In this document: piece by piece, positions 40,631-53,000 of the stretch
Numbering within the stretch: the stretch's first letter is position 1
Layout of the letters: every line of letters begins with the position of its first letter
Assembly (NCBI GenBank): GCA_947311845.1
Contig: CAMZMU010000049.1
Coordinates: forward strand, 10,555,138 to 10,619,137
DNA from: Poa pratensis
Lineage: Eukaryota; Streptophyta; Magnoliopsida; Poales; Poaceae
Reading direction: 5' to 3'
Length of the DNA: 64,000 bases
The notes under the pieces: generated by a model
The model's database searches: none
The model's input: the letters and a program-made list of their open reading frames with translations, nothing else
Told to the model about the DNA's origin: nothing
Translations under genes and position numbers: made by a program

Positions 40631-43600
40631 AGCGTATGCTGGCTTCCTCAGGCTCTTCCTCGACGGGCACCGTTGCCTCGCTGACTGCTTCCACTACTGC
40701 TACTCCGCCACCACCGCCTACACAGTCAGGTACATCTCCGTGGGTTCTGGATTCTGGAGCTTCCTTTCACATGTCTTCTGATTCTTCCGCTCTGTCTTCT
40801 CTTCGACCTCTTGATTCTCCTCTCAATGTTCTCACTGCCGATGGCACACCTCTTCCTGTTGCTAGTCGTGGCACTCTCTCTACTCCGTCCTTCTCTGTTC
40901 CTAGTGTTTCTCATGTTCCCCGTCTTACCATGAATCTCTTTTCCGCTGCTCAACTTACTGATTCTGGCTGTCGTGTCATTCTTGATACCGACTCTTGCTC
41001 TGTTCAGGATCGTCGCACCCAGGTTCTAGTTGGAGCTGGCCCTCGGCGCCGTGAGGCTCAGGGCCTTTGGGAGGTTGACTGGCTTTGTGTTCCTTCCGCT
41101 GCCACCACACCCGCCAGCTCGCATGCTCTTGCTGCCTCCTCCTCTGCGTCCTTCCAACAGTGGCATCATCGACTTGGTCATATATGTGGCTCTCGCTTGT
41201 CCTCGCTAGTGCATCAAGGTGTCTTAGGGTCTGTCTCTGGCGATGTATCTTTACATTGTAATGGTTGTAGACTTGGCAAACAGACTCAATTACCTTATCC
41301 TACGAGTGAGTCAGTCTCTCAGCGTCCTTTCGACTTAGTTCATTCTGATGTATGGGGTCCTGCTCCCTTCGATTCGAAAGGTGGTCATCGCTACTATGTT
41401 CTATTTATTGATGACTTCTCTCGCTACACTTGGCTCTATTTTATGAAATCTCGCAGCGAGGTTCTCCCTATATACAAGCGATTTGCTGCCATGGTACACA
41501 CCCAGTTTTCCACGCCCATTCGTGTCTTTCGTGCTGACTCGGCTGGTGAGTATATCTCCCAGATGTTGCGTGGTTTTCTTGCCGAACAGGGTACTCTTGC
41601 CCAGTTCTCTTGTCCTGGTGCTCACGCTCAGAATGGCGTTGCTGAGCGCAAGCATCGCCACCTTCTTGAGACGGCTCGTGCGATGATGATCGCCGCCTCT
41701 CTTCCACCCCACTTTTGGGCTGAGGCTGTCTCCGCATCCACCTATCTCATCAATATCCAGCCTTCGGCTGCTTTGCAGGGTGGTATTCCTATGGAGCGTC
41801 TCTCTGGTCGTTCTCCTGACTACTCCGCTCTTCGCATGTTTGGGTGCGTGTGCTATGTTCTCCTTGCTCCCCGCGAACGCACCAAATTGACCGCTCAGTC
41901 GGTGGAGTGTGTTTTTCTTGGCTACAGTGATGAGCACAAGGGCTATCGATGTTGGGATCCTGTTAGTCGTCGGCTACGTATTTCCCGTGATGTGACTTTT
42001 GATGAGTCTCGTTCGTACTATCCGCGTCCTACTGCCTCGACCTTTTCGGTTGAGGATATCTCCTTCCTTATACTTCCCGACATATCTCCCTCCGTGCCTC
42101 ATGTTCCTCCTCCACCTCCACCTCCGCCGAGTCCCACTGTTCCCGATACACCGCCGACACCATCCTCTTCTCCTCCCTCGCCACCTCCCTCTCCAGTGCA
42201 TCCTACCCTCTCTCCCTTTCCTCTCCACTACACTCGTCGGCCGCGTGTTGACGATGATCCCTCTGACATGCCTTCTACTTCCGGCGCGCCACCTTCCCCG
42301 TGTACACCGGTTCATAACCTTCGTTCTCGGACCTCATTACGGTCTCCTGATCGCTATTCTCCTTCCCAGTACAGTCTTTCTGCTGTTGCTGAGCCCACTT
42401 CCTACCGTGATGCCATGGCTCAGCCTGAATGGCAGCTTGCGATGCTGAGGAGATTGCTGCCCTTGAGCGCACTGGCACGTGGGATCTGGTTTCCCCTCCA
42501 CCTGGTGTTCGTCCCATCACATGCAAGTGGGTCTATAAGATCAAGACTCGCTCCGATGGTTCTCTTGAGCGTTACAAAGCTCGTCTTGTGGCTCGTGGCT
42601 TTCAGCAGGAGCAGGGACGCGATTATGATGAGACGTTCGCTCCCGTAGCCCACATGACCACTGTCCGCACTCTTCTCGCTGTGGCTTCTGTTCGTAATTG
42701 GTCTGTGTCTCAGCTTGATGTCCAGAACGCCTTTCTCAATGGAGAGTTGCGTGAGGAGGTTTATATGCAGCCACCACCGGGGTACTCTGTTCCTGATGGT
42801 ATGGTCTGCCGTCTTCGGCGCTCTCTCTATGGCCTTAAGCAAGCCCCTCGCGCCTGGTTTGAGCGTTTCGCCTCTGTGGTGACTGCCGCTGGTTTCTCGC
42901 CTAGCGACCATGACCCTGCGTTGTTTGTCCACACCTCACCTCGTGGTCGGACGCTCCTCCTCTTATATGTTGATGACATGATCATTACTGGCGACGACTC
43001 TGAGTATATTGCCTTTGTCAAGGCCCGCCTTCGTGAGCAGTTCCTGATGTCTGATCTTGGTCCACTTCGCTATTTTCTCGGGATTGAGGTTTCTTCGACT
43101 TCTGATGGCTTCTTCATCTCCCAAGAAAAATATATTCAGGATCTTCTTGCTCGCGCTGCTCTTGGTGATGAGCGCACTGCTGAGACTCCTATGGAGCTCA
43201 ATATTCAGCTTCGTGCTACTGATGGTGATCCCCTCACAGACCCCACTCGCTATCGCCATCTTGTTGGGAGTCTTGTCTATCTAGCTGTCACTCGTCCAGA
43301 TATTTCATATCCTGTCCACATTCTGAGTCAGTTCGTTTCAGCTCCCAGCTCTGTCCACTATAGTCACCTTCTCCGTGTTCTACGATATCTTCGTGGCACG
43401 ATCTCTCGCCGCCTTTTCTTTCCTCGCTCCAGCTCTCTCCAGCTCCAGGCCTACTCTGATGCTACGTGGGCTAGTGATCCTTCTGATCGCCGCTCGCTGT
43501 CTGCCTATTGTGTATTTCTTGGAGGATCCCTCATTGCCTGGAAGACGAAGAAACAGACTGCCGTTTCCCGCTCCAGTGCAGAGGCTGAGTTGAGAGCGAT

Positions 43601-43910
43601 GGCCATGTTGACGGCTGAGGTGACTTGGTTGCGATGGTTACTAGAGGATTTTGGTGTTTCTGCTGCTGCACCGACTCCTCTATTGTCTGACAGTACAGGC
43701 GCCATCAGCATTGCGCGTGATCCGGTGAAGCATGAACTCACCAAGCATATCGGTGTAGATGCCTCCTTTGTGCGTGCTGCTGTGCAGGACCAGCTTCTTG
43801 CCCTTCACTATGTGCCCTCTGAGTTACAGTTGGCGGACTTCTTCACGAAGGCACAGACTCGAGCGCAGCATGGGTTTTTCTCTCCAAACTCAGTGTTGTT
43901 GACCCACCAT

Positions 43911-43924
43911 GAGTTTGAGGGGGG
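43911..43924 (+). promoter_or_regulatory. Copia polypurine tract
   Basis: GAGTTTGAGGGGGG immediately precedes the 3' LTR and would prime second-strand synthesis. Confidence 0.75.
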
Positions 43925-44021
43925 TGTTAGATGTGTTAGATGTATATGTTTACTGTTCATGACACACATGTATAAGTACTGGCCTCTGGCCCCTGGAAAT
44001 ACAGTTGCTCATTTCCTGACA
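43925..44021 (+). mobile_element. Copia 3' LTR, 97 bp
   Basis: Identical to the 5' LTR apart from one missing C (CTGGCCCCTGG against CTGGCCCCCTGG). Confidence 0.95.
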
Positions 44022-44424
44022 AACATGTCATCATATGCTTCATAAATTTCCTTCTCGTCTACTTCTCGGCTTGAGATACTCTGATCCCCCTCAACTTTTT
44101 TAGGCTTCTTGTCAGTCTGCTGCTTGGATGCTCTTTGCAATTTCTTACATAAATAATTGACTTCTCTTTGTCCAGTAACAAAGACAAGGATTCCACCATG
44201 TGAAAGTCTCTTGTGGATTGACATGACCTTTCTATAAGCATGCCCTAAATAATCATCGTGTGTCCTCTTTGAGAATTGAACACTTACTGGGAATTGACGT
44301 ACAAGTACCTTTAAAGCTAGTGGGGTCACATCAAACAATCTTCTATTCGAAATGAAGTCCTTCAGTTGCAAGGTAGCACTCATCATTACAACTTTCAATG
44401 GATTAATCAGATGCTGCCATGTGC

Positions 44425-45340
44425 GAGGGAGGAAGACGGAGACCGCAGCGCGAGAGGACGACCTCACTGCTGACGGCGACGGGACGCCTGGCCGCGACGT
44501 CGCCGGCCAGGCAAGGAATGAACCTCACCGTAGCCGGCGACGAGGCGGCTCACCGCGGCGGCGCAGGTGGAGGTGGGGGAGCACCTTAACAAGGGGGTGC
44601 AGGTTCAGAGTGGTCGGCGCCAGAAGAAGGTGGGTGGGGTGTTTAGAAGGATGGCCGTCCGGGGGGCGCCGGACCGGCGAGGAATGGACCTCACTGTAGC
44701 CGGCGACGATGGCGACTTTGGTCGGGCCCAACTTCGGATAGAGAGGATGACGGCGACCAGAGAGAGGGAGGAAGACGGAGACCGCAGCGAGGGAGGGCGA
44801 CCAGGCGAAAACGAGTGCGACGGACCTCGCTGCTGACGGCGACGGGACGCCTGGCCACGACGTCGCCGGCCAGGCGAGGTATGGACCTCACCGTAGCCGG
44901 CGGCGACGCGGCTCGAAGCGGCGGCGCAGGTGGAGGTGGGGGAGCACCTTAACAAGGGGGTGCATGTTCAGAGTGGTCGGCGTCGGAAGAAGGTGGGTGG
45001 GGTGTTTAGAAGGATGGTCGTCCGGGGGCGGACCGGCGAGGAATGGACCTCACCGTAGCCGGCGACGACGCGGCTCGTCGCAGCAGCGCATGCGGAGGTG
45101 AAGGAACACCTTAACAAGGGGGGTGCAGGTTCAGAGTGGCCGACACCGGAGAAGAAGGTGGGTAAGGGGCGGTTTAGAGGGATGGCCGACCGGGGGACGG
45201 CGGACCAGCGGAGGTGGCGGCTCGAGCAGGGCGGGGCACGATAGCAGCGCCGAACGCGGGTGGCGGGTCTGGCCTATGGTGACTGCAGGGGAGCGGCCGG
45301 AGGCGGAGAAGGTCAGAGACAGAGGAGGGCGGAAGGGAAG
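44425..45340. repeat. GC-rich imperfect tandem repeats
   Basis: A block with CACCGTAGCCGGCGACG, GCGGCGCAGGTGGAGGTGGGGGAG, CACCTTAACAAGGGGG and GGGTGGGGTGTTTAGAAGG starts near 44522, 44887 and 45048. A second block (GGGAGGAAGACGGAGACCGCAGCG, GACGGCGACGGGACGCCTGGCC) occurs near 44429 and 44766. The region has replaced the 5' part of the helicase gene. Open frames on both strands (44352-45389) are by-products of the GC content and repeats. The origin is unknown. Confidence 0.75.
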
Positions 45341-45616
45341 AAGATGGAGGTGGGGATCATTGGATGCGGCCCAGGATGGTGATAGCTAGGCGCTCCCCAA
45401 AGCCATAAGTTGGGTGCAACCGTGGACTGAATTCTACACGATCGGATTGTACCAGTGATTTGTGCTGTCCAGCGAGTTTTATATTGGTTGCACTTACAAC
45501 TGATAGTTTTCGAAGAAAATTCACTTTGTCCTATTGGAGAGTGTATACTCGTGTCACAGGGAAATAAATTAAATATGAAAAAGTTTTCAATAAAAAATTG
45601 GTATGTACTCCCTCTG

Positions 45617-46421
45617 TTTTTTTTTTTTTGAATTTTTCCACATATATTAAACCGACAAAGAGTACACGATTATATCGATTACAAAAACAAAACTAAAAAA
45701 GACGAGCAAATCTATAAGATCTTCAAGCTCTTTCTTCATCCATGATACAATCTTGTACTTTTCTGAAGGCAGCCGTAGAACAACGCCGAAAACACCAAAC
45801 CACATACCTGTGAATACCACCGAAGGTTCTCCCTTTTCAATTTTGAGCCGCAATGTCAAGACTTTGTGCACGCACGCAGCCATTAAATTAATCAAGCAAC
45901 ATCGGCAAGAGCACCACCACTGATATTTCAGGGACAAATAACCGTACCACTTTGTAGACGTCGTTGGGAGACGAGAGAACGAATCACCATTGCCGAAGAC
46001 GTAGTAGCCGTGATAGATATTGCGAGGACAAACCTCCTCGCGGCAACCATTAGAAACAATCCAAGATTGATCTGGCGAAGCAAGATCTGAAGAACCATAC
46101 CTAGACAAACTTAATCTTCCAAAGACACCATTGACGTCGAGAAGAAGATCTCGCCGTCGAACAAAGTGCGGAAGACCACTTATTGCAGACGATGCCATCT
46201 CCATTGACGAAGAAGACCAAGCTCTAACATTAAGGACCCTTGTGTAGCGCCCTGCGCAGGTCCGAGGTCCCCACCCCTGCTAGTGCCAGAACGACAACTA
46301 GAGGAGGCGAGGACCCATCAAATCCAAGACGAAGGCGACGATGAAGAAGTAGATCGGCGTCGGCGGCGGTGGCTAGGGTTGAAACCCTAGGCCGCCGCCT
46401 CTATTCTTTCTTTTCCGTACC
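45617..46421 (-). mobile_element. Retroposon inserted into a Stowaway terminus
   Basis: The plus-strand T-run at 45617-45629 is the poly-A tail of a minus-strand insert. It is flanked by TACTCCCTC(T/C)GTTTTTT at 45606-45622 and 46422-46438, which is the target duplication and equals the left terminus of the Stowaway MITE that follows. The insert has a GC-rich 5' end with TAGGGTTTCAACCCTAG and a 185-codon frame. No reverse transcriptase is present. It is either a non-autonomous LINE-like family or a retroposed transcript. Confidence 0.75.
45647..46204 (-). CDS. Hypothetical ORF inside the retroposon
   Basis: A 185-codon frame from an ATG near the 5' end to a stop shortly before the poly-A tail, as in a retroposed mRNA. 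The translation (MEMASSAISGLPHFVRRRD..., later KEKYKIVSW-like and a hydrophobic tail IDLLVFFSFVFVIDIIVY) resembles no family I know with certainty. The weakly polar composition and lack of motifs make it a low-confidence coding sequence; it may be a fragment of an F-box/DUF-type transcript. Confidence 0.3.
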   Translation of the reverse strand: MEMASSAISGLPHFVRRRDLLLDVNGVFGRLSLSRYGSSDLASPDQSWIVSNGCREEVCPRNIYHGYYVFGNGDSFSRLPTTSTKWYGYLSLKYQWWCSCRCCLINLMAACVHKVLTLRLKIEKGEPSVVFTGMWFGVFGVVLRLPSEKYKIVSWMKKELEDLIDLLVFFSFVFVIDIIVYSLSV

Positions 46422-46423
46422 TA

Positions 46424-46592
46424 CTCCCTCCGTTTTTTAATATAAGAATATAAGATGTTTTAGTATTTGACCATGTTCACATATGTACAAATGTATGTAG
46501 ACATGTTTTAGTATGTGTGTCCACTTACTTTAGTATGTATCTAGACAACATGTGTAACCCCTAAAACATCTTATATTAAAAAACGGAGGAAG
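46424..46592. mobile_element. Stowaway MITE, 169 bp
   Basis: The left end CTCCCTCCGTTTTTTAATATAAG pairs with the right end CTTATATTAAAAAACGGAGGAAG, flanked by TA. Its original left flank now lies at about 45605 because of the retroposon insertion. Confidence 0.88.
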
Positions 46593-47035
46593 TACATCTC
46601 AATATTATGTGTAAATTTTTTTTTTGTAATATGTGTAAAAAAAATTGTTTTGCAAAATCTTTCTTAGCACAGAATTTTATCTTTTTATGCAAGACACAGA
46701 AAATGTCGTTTTTGTGAAACAACTTTGTGAGAACCTAAAATGCCGAGATATACACAAAAAAAAAATAGATTTTTTAAACATTCTACTGGCAACCGGTAGG
46801 AAGTAGAGGTATTGAATTGGCAAAAGAGAGGGGGAAGGGCCTCATAAAATTCATATAGAGCTGGTTGGCAACCGGCACATAACCACTCACTGTGCGAATT
46901 ACACTACCTCAGTATGAAGGTACAAGTCTAAAGACAAAATGATTTCATTGCACCGAGGCCGTGACGCAGAATCTCGGACACTACTCAAGTCTAACCAATT
47001 GGATGACCGTACGCTCTAGAAGATCAGAAGTCACG
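46593..47035 (-). other. 3' flank of AXR1
   Basis: The probable 3' untranslated region of AXR1 (about 46900-47035) and AT-rich intergenic sequence. No other gene is seen. Confidence 0.5.
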
Positions 47036-50000
47036 CTATAATGCCAAAACTTGAGATTTGAGGTCGATTCCATTGAATATGAATGTTCCCATCAACGGCA
47101 CAAACTGCTTGGTCACCAGCTGGGGAAGGGGGGAAACAACTTGTTAGCAACACACACAAACACAACACGGTTATATCTTGATAAATTTCAGGGACAAAAG
47201 GATAGCATACCTTGATTACTTCCTGGGAGGCCACTCCACCGATGAAGGCAGCGACAGGGTGGATCTCTGCACCCGCGAACCGGCACACTTCAGTAATCAG
47301 GTCTTCAGAGAGGGATGCTCCGTTCAAACCCATGTCGCTTAGCACCGATACAGCAGCCAGCTTCAGCCTAGGAACATCCTCATCAATCTCACTAGTGAAC
47401 CCAGTGCTTTATCAGTATTATAAAAACAGGAATGACCATTAAAAGTGTGATACCACAGTTATCACCAAAAGTAAATGCACACTTTCTCATGTACCTGTCG
47501 AAAACTCCAGGTAATCTGCTATAGTTGGCAGCAAGCCGGTCAACAGCACGTACCAGAATATAGAAGTTCATCGCGAAGCTGCATTAACAAAACGGATTGT
47601 CATTTGAGAAGCCAACTGATTTTAGAAAATAAAAAATGCAAATAAACGGAGGCTAAAAACTCCATAATATGCTCACACAGACCCATGCATCCACAAAAAC
47701 TGCATCGCGTTTCTCAATATGGTCAACATTATTTGAAAGAATCTGTACTGCTAATTCTAACAGGAACAAAAAGGTTCTGTTCTAGATGTCCACAAGGACT
47801 ACCATGCCATCTGTATCCCAGTAGTTTCACAAGAAAAAAATGTTTTACTGCCTTTACAGAAATGTGAATTCTATGGCATATATTTGTTAAATGATGCTAT
47901 TACAACTAAAATATTGCAGAACATGTAGTGATAGAATAACATAAAATATGGAACATGCATAATAATTTTCTACGTTGAATACAACTGAAGAGATAAAAAG
48001 AGAATAAAAGAAAAGATGCTGACCAACTGTCTTCATCGGCGAAGTACTTTTGAACTTCAGATAGGACCGGAGAGCTAAACTCTTCCTCCATACTGCGGTA
48101 TCTGCATACCTGGACAATAAAGATCACTCAGTAACTACCTAGACAATAGAAATTACTGGCCGACGAGAGCACATATAGTTGATGCAAACGTCACGAGGGG
48201 AACAGCAGATACAACATAAATATCAGACTATGATAAGAATGATAGTCTTTTTGGGCATCTTTTACAATGTTGATGTATTTAACATTCACCAGTTAAAACT
48301 GATGATTACTAACACCTAACAAGCCAGCATGTATAATAAGAAATACAAACCAGAAGAGTTGAACTGCCAAAAAAGAAGACTTAAATGTGCTATGCAATCT
48401 ACTCTTTTTATGGGGAATCTACACTAATCATATTAGCTTTTCTTTTGAAACAAATAAGTGAGGAGCAATTAGCACATCATTTGCATGGGATAAGATTTAT
48501 AATTTATTACTACTTCTGTCCACAAATATAAGACGTTTTGGTGGGCTGTTTTATCAGAACATAACGTGGGAGTGGATAACAGAACACTTTTTATCCATCA
48601 AGACTTCAAGCAATAAGATACTACCGATAGCAACCATAAAAGGAAGTTACAAATAAAGCATCTTACTTTGAGTTTTCTAGTGTTTTTGCAAAATGTTTTG
48701 ATGTATGCCCTTGAAATAGATTCAGGGTCTCTGCCAATTCGCTTCAAGATACTCTTTACACGATGCTCCATGGCAAGACAGTCAGATTCAGCCTTAGCAT
48801 GGTAAATCTTTTGTAGGCTTACATAGTACCTGTATTGGTAAAAAAAAGTCACTATCAAATTCATGTATAAGAAGAAAACAGCTGTGCCAAGAAAACTTGA
48901 ATCTGAGATCGTAGACCAATAAGGTGACAGTTCCAGGAAACTAACTCGGTAAGGGATGTCATATCAGGTATTGTTCCCTCGAGAGGTAGCTCACCATTGC
49001 CCTCATTTGCGATAAACTCCTGCAAAATAGAAAGAATGCAATGCAACTTGAGAACTGAAAAATAATGGTTAGAAAGAGAAATGATTGCACCAAAGAAGAT
49101 GTGCAGAAAACCCTGGGCTGCTTTAGCAGGTAACAGTGTGGATAGTTTGTGAATAGTCCAACATGTCTACATTCATTTCTTAAATTAGCTTTCTACATAT
49201 AATGGGTATAGGGCTTATTTGCTCTAAATGGGGCTTGTCCAGTAAGATAACTCATATGTGGCTCTAGCTAACGAAGAAACAAGTTATGAACAACCTGTCA
49301 CCCGCTTTAGCTGAGGCTTCTGGCTAGGATTACTTACAACTTTTGAATAATTTTAGCCTATAAGCTACATCAGTTTCATACAGTGAAGTCTCACACAGAC
49401 ACAGACAAAACAAAAGCTCTTTCTAAACTTATCACACAGACACGGACAAAACAAAAGCTCTTTCTGAACTTATGTCAAGAACAGCAAAGGGTATCAAGAG
49501 CAGGTGGTATTTCACATAACAGAGCAGCCGCAAATGAATTACGGAGTAGCATTCATCCACAAGGAGATTAGTAAACTGTATAAGCCCAGTATGTTCAGAA
49601 GCTGAATTAGCATGGGTTAGTACATCATGTACGTTGTGAATCATAGTGAATATACCTTCAAAGCAGCTACTAAAACCCAGAAATCTGAAGAAGACAAATT
49701 GACTTCAGAAGAGCTATCATCAATTATCTGACGGATATCATTACCTAGCAGAAAAAGATCATGGGTCAGAACTAGTAATTCTGCACAGTAGCGTCTTTTG
49801 TATAAGACAGAACACGGGGATCATTTGGAAATAAATCTAATAGACACTTGCATCATTTGGAAATAAAACTATGCAGAGTAAATTATTGAAGCACATATAT
49901 TTATGGAAAGTGTAAATAAAAAGATTTTATTTCAACAATACATGTAATAAATCGTTTCAGATGACGTCTCGATGCCATTATTTTCATAACATCCAGCATG

Positions 50001-53000
50001 CTACCACCAGGTGACATAACATGAAAGGTACTGTTTTACTGCCATATCTACCATGGTACTGATTTGTGGATTTAAGCTGGCACTCACACCTTGGTACTGA
50101 TTAAGGAAACTATAGAGAACAGTAAATGGGTCATCATTCATATACAGTCCAAACTGACAAGCCTGTGATTGTGAACACCCTAGCATATGCTTGCTCCAAA
50201 AACGGTACTCAAATATTGCAGTTGCTGCTCTGCGACGGATGAATACAGGTATAAAGCAGGATACACCCCAAATCACTAATATACCAAGCTATTACACAAC
50301 ATCTAGAACAAAGCCTGAAGCAGATTACTGAACTCAGATCTAGGAGTAAATCCACAAATTATTCCATGTGTAAGATTCAATAAATATGTGAAACCATCAC
50401 AGATCCAAATGCGGACTATATGTAAAAAGCTAATTATGAGGAGGCTTTTGTGCCACCACATAGGTCACCATTTCATTAAATATGTAGAGCACAATGGTAG
50501 CCTCACTTTAATTCAGGTAGTTTTGCGACATGGTACTAAGAAAGTATGAGGGTTTTGGTGCCACCACGTAGGTCACGATTTCATTAAATATGTAGAGCAC
50601 TAGAGCACAATGGTAACCTCACTTTAACTCAGGTAGGTTTGTGAAGAAAAGTAAGCACCATGTTAAAGTAATAAAGTTACATTCATAAAAGCATATATGA
50701 CAATCAACTTACTGATTCCTGGAGCTACTGAGACTTTATATGAAGATTCTACTGCTTCTTTGTAATTGTCTTCATCTACGTTCAGCATATGCGCTCGAAT
50801 TAAGTCCTGACAGAAACATTGGCTTAGTCAACAATCAGAATTGCCTACATATGTTCAACTATTCGGCCAGCAAACCAAAAAAAAAAGTACCTTAAATTCC
50901 CTTTTCTCTTGCCTGGTCGAAGGTAACTGGCCATCATGCGCATCTGCCCATTTTTCTGCAAGCCTCACAAGGATAACAATGTATGGAGTATGCTTGTGCA
51001 CAACAGCGTCTTTGTCGCATATATCGATCGATTTTGTAAATCTGAAAGTCAGCAACAAATATTCCCTTAGACTAGGAGAACCATCATGCAACTTGTTATG
51101 TAAACAATCAAGATATGAATGTATCTTACTGCTTGAGTTCGGTCCATGGTTTGTGCAACCGTAAGTCATCCACGAAGTGGTCCGGTTTTGATTCTATAAC
51201 ACAGTGCTCCTAATAAGAGGTTATAAGGGAACAATGGTCAACTGTCTCAAAATGATTTTCCTAATATGGTTAGACGCACAGTGTATCATGAACTACCAAC
51301 TAATGTTAACAAGTCATACAAACTGGGGCACGGGTGGTAACATATCAAATAAGCAAGAATGCACAGCTACCTGTCCTTCATAATTGTGATAATATGTCAT
51401 CATGGTAATTTGGTATATGGAGGCATTTAACATATTTGTTGGGGTTGGATATATGAAGTACCTTGATGCTGACCCTGACAAGCCCAGTTAGACCATACGA
51501 ACGCGCAGCAACTAACACGATATTTGCGCTCCTGCAGATAGTATCTAATTTCAATAAAAAACTCTCCGGAAGCTGCAGTAGTTAAAACATGGTATTAGTA
51601 ACTTTGTTTGAGAGCGTCACGGAGCAATGTTCTGCCTAAAAATAGGCTAAAAGACCTTCAACAGAAAACTAGGAAAGTCTAATAGCATCTACATTACCAA
51701 AAGTATGGGGGAACAAAAAGGTAAAACATGAATATGAGGTAACAGTTATACACAAAAATATGAATATAGGCATTATATACTCACTTCATTAGTCAAACAA
51801 AACAGGCAAATGTGAGGTATATGAACCACATATCCACATCATATTTCTAAACTACGCACACAGAAGTTAGTAAGTCATTTAAGGGAATACACTAAAGACA
51901 ATTTTAAGTAAATGCTAACTCAAATGCCTGCAAAAAAATGGCATGCAACAAAATCTGTTGCAAATAAACTCGTGTAATTATGTGTCGAGAAGATTTCACT
52001 TGTAACAACGGTGCCGTGTTATGATAATACATCTGAGCAGTTGACCTGCATATATTGCATAAGTAGATGAAGTGCCCATGCCACTCCTCCCTAAGTGGTC
52101 ACATTAAGTTTATTTAACAAAATGTAGCGGATTATGGTAATTCTGTTTGGTTGAACCGCTTCTAAATATATATTTGGGCGTTTGGCTTCTACTATTGCCT
52201 TCCAAACAAGTGAGTGAAATCTTAGAGGACAAATATATTTATCTAATTTAATTTATTTCCTGAACGTACAACTTCTATAATAGAAAGTAAGCTATATATG
52301 TTATTCGGTTATGAATATCTGATACATTGCCCTGACTCTACAAATATCCTAATCCACATTCCAAGAATTTTAATCAGTCCACATTCTTATTTTTTGGCTT
52401 CACGGAAATTACATGTAATAATTCAGAAAATAATCTACATACAAAGCACCAGCAAATTAATAACTGATTTTGCAGCTGAACTTAAGAGTATCAAAACACA
52501 AACCTGGGTAGCAATGACAACAGTGAACTGGGAAAAGAAGGAAGGATTTGTATCTATCATTGTCGCTGGAGACTCCTCAACATACTGGACTTTCACAGCA
52601 TCATTGAGTTCTTGTAGGAAAGAGCAGATAGATTTTGCTCTTGATTGACCCAAGCACCCTTCATCCACTGAATAAAAATTTAGAGCACTCAGTAAATATG
52701 AGTTTCATCACTTTAATGGAGATTAATTTAAGGACAGAGCCATATAACAGGAGTTACATAAAAAGTTGTTTCCCAGGTCAGCGGGTTCGACTTTGGAGCC
52801 ATCAACAACAGTAACACTCCCTATTCCTCCAAGCACAAGGTTCTTCAGTGCTTCAGTTCCAGTAGGGCCACAGTTAAGCAAGCATATGCTAGCCTTCTCC
52901 AGCGCAGCCTGTCCTTGATCACCCCATATCCTGTACTTCATATTTACAACGCCATGTAGCTTTCAGTATATGTATATGTTTATCCCTAGATTTCATAAGG

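Larger units (their letters stand above)
38894..44021 (+). mobile_element. Ty1/copia element with very short LTRs
   Basis: A 5.13-kb element bounded by TSD AACAT (38889-38893 and 44022-44026). The LTRs are only 98 and 97 bp and differ by one C in a C-run. Internal order is primer-binding site, GC-rich leader, gag, protease, integrase, reverse transcriptase, RNase H, which is the Ty1/copia order. Several frameshifts break gag-pol. The insertion lies in antisense orientation within an exon of the helicase pseudogene. Confidence 0.95.
40636..44021 (+). pseudogene. Copia pol: protease, integrase, RT, RNase H, one frameshift
   Basis: The first frame (40636-42648) has the protease motif [11 protein letters not shown], the pre-integrase [14 protein letters not shown], and the integrase core [18 protein letters not shown] and NGVAERKH, then a Pro-rich linker. 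After a frameshift near 42440 the second frame (42429 onwards) has [49 protein letters not shown], catalytic LLYVDDMI, and the RNase H motifs DATWAS, SRSSAEAELRAM and TKHIGVD. All catalytic motifs look intact, so the ancestor was recently active. Confidence 0.9.
36570..44418 (-). pseudogene. DEAH-box RNA helicase (DHX37-type), truncated and interrupted
   Basis: Homologous to the C-terminal two thirds of DHX37/Dhr1-type helicases, which act in ribosome biogenesis. From 44.4 kb downwards on the minus strand: motif III (MMSATLQLKDFIS), GGILVFVTGQREV, an acidic insert, [21 protein letters not shown], then the helicase-associated domain (AQYPMSPRYSRILL) and the C-terminal domain. Lesions: (1) everything upstream of motif III is missing, so the ATP-binding and DEAH motifs are absent; (2) a copia element is inserted inside an exon (TSD AACAT); (3) a TAA stop at 38279-38281; (4) a frameshift at about 37705-37720; (5) a frameshift near 36615 that bypasses the expected stop at 36570-36572. 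An intron with proper borders (37963-38164) is still recognisable, so this is a genomic, not a processed, copy. It cannot make a helicase. Confidence 0.88.

Noticed and set aside
40224..42932. Several minus-strand frames opposite copia pol
   Set aside because: Shadows of the well-supported plus-strand gag-pol.
44352..45389. Frames in GC-rich tandem repeats
   Set aside because: Present on both strands, repeat-driven, no homology.
52931..52941. AXR1 start at the Met at 52941
   Set aside because: ATGAAGTACAG there is intron sequence ending in the splice acceptor; the true exon 1 is at 61106-61161.
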